A stretch of DNA of 16,202 nt from contig DKEW01000060.1 of assembly GCA_002452265.1 (NCBI GenBank), positions 1-16,202 of the forward strand. The letters run 5' to 3'. Shown here one piece after another: positions 14,327 through 16,202 of the stretch. Positions within the stretch are counted from its first letter, which is position 1. Each line of letters opens with the position of its first letter. Origin of the DNA: Pelobacter sp. UBA6812. Its GTDB lineage: Bacteria > Desulfobacterota > Desulfuromonadia > Desulfuromonadales > Syntrophotaleaceae. Position numbers and translations under genes: made by a program. Below the pieces are notes generated by a model. The model saw nothing but the letters and a program-made list of their open reading frames with translations, searched no databases and was not told where the DNA came from.

Positions 14327-14422
14327 GGTACCTTTCGTACGGCCCCTGTTTTTTGAATGATGGTCAAAGTGGCCGAGGCGGCCTGGGTGAATTGTGATGC
14401 CTTTTGGTCGGAGCGTGTGTCG

Positions 14423-14953
14423 ATGCGCGTATGTAAGAGGATTCAGCTGCTTTGGGAGGACATCACCCGGCTCAAAGTCGATGCCATCGTTAATGCAGCC
14501 AACAGCTCGCTGCTTGGGGGCGCCGGAGTCGACGGTGACATCCACTGGGCGGCAGGTTCCCGTTTGACCGACGAATGCCGGCACCTTGGGGGTTGCCCGA
14601 CAGGGGAGGCCCGTATTACCGGCGGTTACAAGTTGCCTGCCCGTTATGTGATACACACTGTCGGCCCGGTGTATGGACTGGATCCCGAACCGGAGCGATT
14701 GCTTGCCGCCTGTTATCGCAATTGTCTTCAACTTGCCGTGGACCATGGTATCCGCACTATCGCCTTTCCGGCTATTAGTTGCGGGGCCTATCGATTTCCC
14801 GTTCAAAAAGCCTGTCGCATTGCCCTCGATACCATTACAGATTTTCTGACCCAAGATCAAACAATCGACAAAGTGTATCTGGTGGTCTATTCGGCGGAGC
14901 ATTACGAGATTTATAGCGCATGTCTTGAGACATTACGCAAGGATTTTGCGTAG
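14423..14953 (+). CDS. MacroD-type macrodomain, O-acetyl-ADP-ribose deacetylase / ADP-ribose hydrolase
   Basis: This 176-residue single macrodomain, the normal size for the YmdB/MacroD family, removes acetyl or ADP-ribosyl groups from ADP-ribose derivatives in the cytoplasm. Evidence: DAIVNAANSSLLGGAGVDG (20-38) with Asn24, Asn27 and the likely catalytic Asp37; IHWAAG; CPTGEARITGGYKLPARYVIH; and FPAISCGAYRFP (115-126), the phosphate-binding loop. GGAGVDGDIH differs slightly from the usual GGGGVDGAIH, and CGAYRFP from TGVYGYP, but the fold and key residues remain. I choose ATG 14423 because GGAG lies nine bases upstream and the domain begins a few residues later. An in-frame ATG at 14357 adds 22 unconserved residues. 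It lies 96 bp after the receiver gene, and any link with the signalling operon is unproven. Confidence 0.92.
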   Translation: MRVCKRIQLLWEDITRLKVDAIVNAANSSLLGGAGVDGDIHWAAGSRLTDECRHLGGCPTGEARITGGYKLPARYVIHTVGPVYGLDPEPERLLAACYRNCLQLAVDHGIRTIAFPAISCGAYRFPVQKACRIALDTITDFLTQDQTIDKVYLVVYSAEHYEIYSACLETLRKDFA

Positions 14954-14966
14954 CATTACATGCCCC

Positions 14967-15085
14967 ACACGCCCGTTCGCGTTGCTCACTCAAGCCGTAA
15001 AGGAAAGCAAAACAAACATGGGGGTTTAGAGCTTCTTAGCGACTTTGCGTGAGACAAAGGGTTTGGTTTTGAAGTCGGTTGAAAC
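14967..15085. repeat. Hairpin repeat, copy 1
   Basis: This is the first of two tandem copies with a spacing of about 123 bp. Landmarks are ACGCCCGTTCGCGTTGCTCACT at the left, AAGCCGTAAAGG, then CTTAGCGACTTTGCGTGAGACA and an AAGGGTTTGGTTTT tail. The left AAGCCG-AAAG and the right CTTTGCG parts can pair as an imperfect stem. It is the most diverged copy, having lost one CTTTGCGG block. Confidence 0.7.
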
Positions 15086-15090
15086 CTGAT

Positions 15091-15212
15091 GTCACGCTCG
15101 TTCGCTTCGCTCACTTAAGCCGCAAAGACGCAAAGGTGAATCACACCATCGATTTGCCTTGCTTGGCGACTTTGCGGCTTTGCGTGAGATAAGGGTTTTT
15201 GTTTTAGGTCGG
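15091..15212. repeat. Hairpin repeat, copy 2
   Basis: The left arm, AAGCCGCAAAGACGCAAAG (from 15117), pairs imperfectly with the right arm, CTTGGCGACTTTGCGGCTTTGCG (from 15162), and CTCAC/GTGAG extend the stem. The tail AAGGGTTTTTGTTTT matches copy 1. A further scrap, CCGCAAAGGCGAAAAGG, follows near 15224-15240. No coding frame is present. This is a chromosomal intergenic repeat family. Confidence 0.75.
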
Positions 15213-15320
15213 CCGTTGGTGTTCCGCAAAGGCGAAAAGGAAACTGCTGACAGTGCAATTTTGTAGGATAGAATCAGGTCTGCACGACGGATCTAAAGAA
15301 GGCGGACAACCCCTTAACTA

Positions 15321-15329
15321 TGCTAAAAT
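15321..15329 (+). promoter_or_regulatory. Extended -10 promoter element for the structured RNA
   Basis: TGCTAAAAT reads as an extended -10 (TG-N-TAAAAT, with hexamer 15324-15329). It predicts a transcript start near 15336, shortly before the first paired segment of the RNA. The -35 region is weak; only CGGACA at 15303-15308 resembles TTGACA, and its 15-bp spacing is short. Confidence 0.45.
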
Positions 15330-15335
15330 AAATGT

Positions 15336-15540
15336 GGAAGAACGATCAACGATGCCTCTGGGGTGCCGATACCGGCAAATGTCGTTCGCCAACAATTGAA
15401 GATGATGCCCAGAGTAAGCCCCTGGTGTGCTAGCCCGTCCTGGAACGGGTCGCCTGAAGGGGGCTTCAGAGGGCATAAGTGGTTGTCAGAGCGAACAGCC
15501 ATTTGACTGACGGGTCGGCATCGCCGGAGGTCTGAGGATG
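15336..15540 (+). ncRNA. ssrS: Structured RNA, candidate 6S RNA
   Basis: The sequence folds into a rod like that of 6S RNA, which mimics an open promoter and holds sigma-70 RNA polymerase. Lower stem: CCTCTGG (15355-15361) pairs with CCGGAGG (15524-15530), and GGTGCCGAT-ACCG (15362-15374) with CGGGTCGGCATC (15511-15522). Then CAAATG (15376-15381) pairs with CATTTG (15500-15505), and GTTCGC (15384-15389) with GCGAAC (15491-15496). Next comes a symmetric internal bubble of 15 and 14 nt (15390-15404 and 15477-15490). Upper stem: ATGCCC with GGGCAT (15405-15410, 15471-15476), AAGCCCC with GGGGCTT, and a terminal CCCGT...ACGGG hairpin. The paired region is about 185 nt, and the CGGCATC near the 3' side recalls E. 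coli 6S. Exact ends are uncertain, and the transcript may run to the terminator at 15624. Another structured RNA remains possible. Confidence 0.62.
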
Positions 15541-15591
15541 AAAGTGGTTGCAGGTAATGTGTGAGCAGGCCAGGAAGGATCGGACCAATTA

Positions 15592-15624
15592 AAAAGCCGA
15601 ACCCCGTTACAGGGTTCGGCTTTT
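15592..15624. terminator. Perfect bidirectional intrinsic terminator
   Basis: AAAAGCCGAACCC (15592-15604) and GGGTTCGGCTTTT (15612-15624) form a perfect 13-bp stem with a 7-nt loop. A-tract and T-tract ends let it stop transcription both from the upstream RNA gene and from the convergent zinc-ribbon gene, which ends 20 bp away. Confidence 0.87.
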
Positions 15625-15643
15625 GTTATGATGTCGCGTGGCT

Positions 15644-15880
15644 TCAGCTATGGTCGTGGTTGCCGCAACAGCCGCTGTGCGGTTTTCCATACACCATTTC
15701 GTCGATGCTTTCGTCCAGAGCCTGTTCCAGGTCGGCAATAGTGTTCTCGAACTGGCTGGCCGCCAGGCCCTGATCGCAGGCGGGGCAGGTAGAGTAGGTT
15801 TTTTTGAACCAGCTCAAAGGCTGGTAAATCGCTGCGCCGCAATAGGGGCAGTCGAGGATCAGCATTTCTTCTGCGAGCAC
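15644..15880 (-). CDS. Small zinc-ribbon protein of unknown function
   Basis: This 78-residue soluble protein has not been recognised as a named family. CPYC (11-14) and CPAC (32-35) form a likely four-cysteine zinc ribbon. An acidic helix follows (about 43-64, ENTIADLEQALDESIDEMVY), and then a Cys/His-rich tail, CCGNHDHS, that could bind another metal ion. I choose GTG at 15878-15880 because AAGGAG lies nine bases upstream. A longer in-frame reading from 16060 adds 60 residues that do not look conserved, and an ATG five codons inside the chosen start is another option. It shares a bidirectional terminator with the RNA gene. Short zinc-ribbon proteins of this kind can be regulators or metal-handling proteins, but nothing here decides. 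Confidence 0.7.
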   Translation of the reverse strand: MLAEEMLILDCPYCGAAIYQPLSWFKKTYSTCPACDQGLAASQFENTIADLEQALDESIDEMVYGKPHSGCCGNHDHS

Positions 15881-16088
15881 GTTACGTTTCTCCTTGATGC
15901 GTATGGTGGCATGGAAGCCTTGTAAAGTTATCATGCCTGACACCATATCAGAAACAGGGGTGTTTTGGATAGGGGCAGCAAGAGAGATTGATACTGTTCG
16001 TGCCTTATCTGCATCATCTGGAAACTCGTGGACCATAATAGGATGTCGGTGAGCCTGCAAACCGCAACGGTGGAACTAAAAAGCATTG
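15881..16088. other. Upstream region of the zinc-ribbon gene
   Basis: No gene is seen here. The minus-strand frame stays open to 16060 but lacks a good start signal or conserved features. A TATTAT hexamer on the minus strand near 16034-16039 could be a -10 element, but no matching -35 is present. Confidence 0.4.
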
Positions 16089-16202
16089 TCACGCCCGTTC
16101 GCGTTGCTCGCTAAAGCCGCAAAGGCGCAAAGGCGCAAAGAAAAGCACAACAAAGCTTTGGGTTTCGACCTTCTTGGCGACTTTGCGGCTTTGCGTGAGA
16201 CA
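16089..16202. repeat. Hairpin repeat, copy 3 (reaches the window edge)
   Basis: GTCACGCCCGTTCGCGTTGC begins the copy. It is followed by AAGCCGCAAAGGCGCAAAG and a second GGCGCAAAG, then CTTGGCGACTTTGCGGCTTTGCG and GTGAGACA at the window end. It matches copies 1 and 2 downstream of the macrodomain gene in both head and tail. The tail may continue beyond the window. Confidence 0.75.

Noticed and set aside
14967..15240. CRISPR-like array
   Set aside because: The repeats are long, palindromic, variable and only two in tandem, with no uniform spacers and no cas genes.
15336..15624. SRP RNA, RNase P RNA or tmRNA
   Set aside because: CAGGAAGGATCGG near 15571 recalls the SRP GGAAGG motif but is not in an apical hairpin. 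No RNase P GAGGAAAGTCC core and no tmRNA tRNA-like ends are visible.
15881..16060. N-terminal extension of the zinc-ribbon protein to 138 residues
   Set aside because: The extra residues lack conserved features, whereas AAGGAG nine bases before GTG 15880 marks a good start just before the CPYC ribbon.

Overview
This window looks like part of a chromosome from an anaerobic deltaproteobacterium of the Desulfuromonadales type (Pelobacter/Geobacter relatives). That placement is an inference from gene style: PAS histidine kinases with the HEINNP H-box, RpfG-like receivers, an MglA-like GTPase, a PilB/GspE-type ATPase, medium GC and palindromic intergenic repeats. No rRNA or taxonomic marker is present, so the placement is tentative.

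Left part (1-5560). A gene-free start carries a GGGGACAGT...ACTGTCCCC palindrome. It is followed by a HelD-like superfamily 1 helicase (541-2460), a NodD-type LysR regulator (2551-3462), an MFS transporter (3579-4853) and, convergent to it, a type II 3-dehydroquinate dehydratase aroQ (4921-5367, minus). A 169-bp MITE-like palindrome sits directly upstream of aroQ. The LysR-MFS-AroQ neighbourhood could concern quinate/shikimate-type compounds, but this is only a guess from context.

Central part (5561-14326). After a region with an orphan perfect terminator and an operator-like palindrome comes a six-gene same-strand signalling operon: triple-PAS histidine kinase, receiver/HD-GYP c-di-GMP phosphodiesterase, MglA-like polarity GTPase, second histidine kinase, an 804-residue fusion of receiver, MshEN-like domain, PilB/GspE ATPase and double zinc ribbon, and a stand-alone receiver. 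Gene ends overlap or nearly touch. The module appears to join two-component phosphorylation, c-di-GMP breakdown, a Ras-like polarity switch and a type IV pilus/type II secretion motor. No pilin, platform protein, secretin or MglB is present, so it would have to act on machinery encoded elsewhere. This is the most unusual content of the window.

Right part (14327-16202). A MacroD-type ADP-ribose hydrolase (14423-14953) follows the operon. Then come tandem copies of a hairpin repeat, a roughly 200-nt structured RNA that I read as a candidate 6S RNA (about 15336-15540), a perfect bidirectional terminator (15592-15624), a small convergent zinc-ribbon protein (15644-15880, minus), and a third copy of the hairpin repeat running off the right edge.
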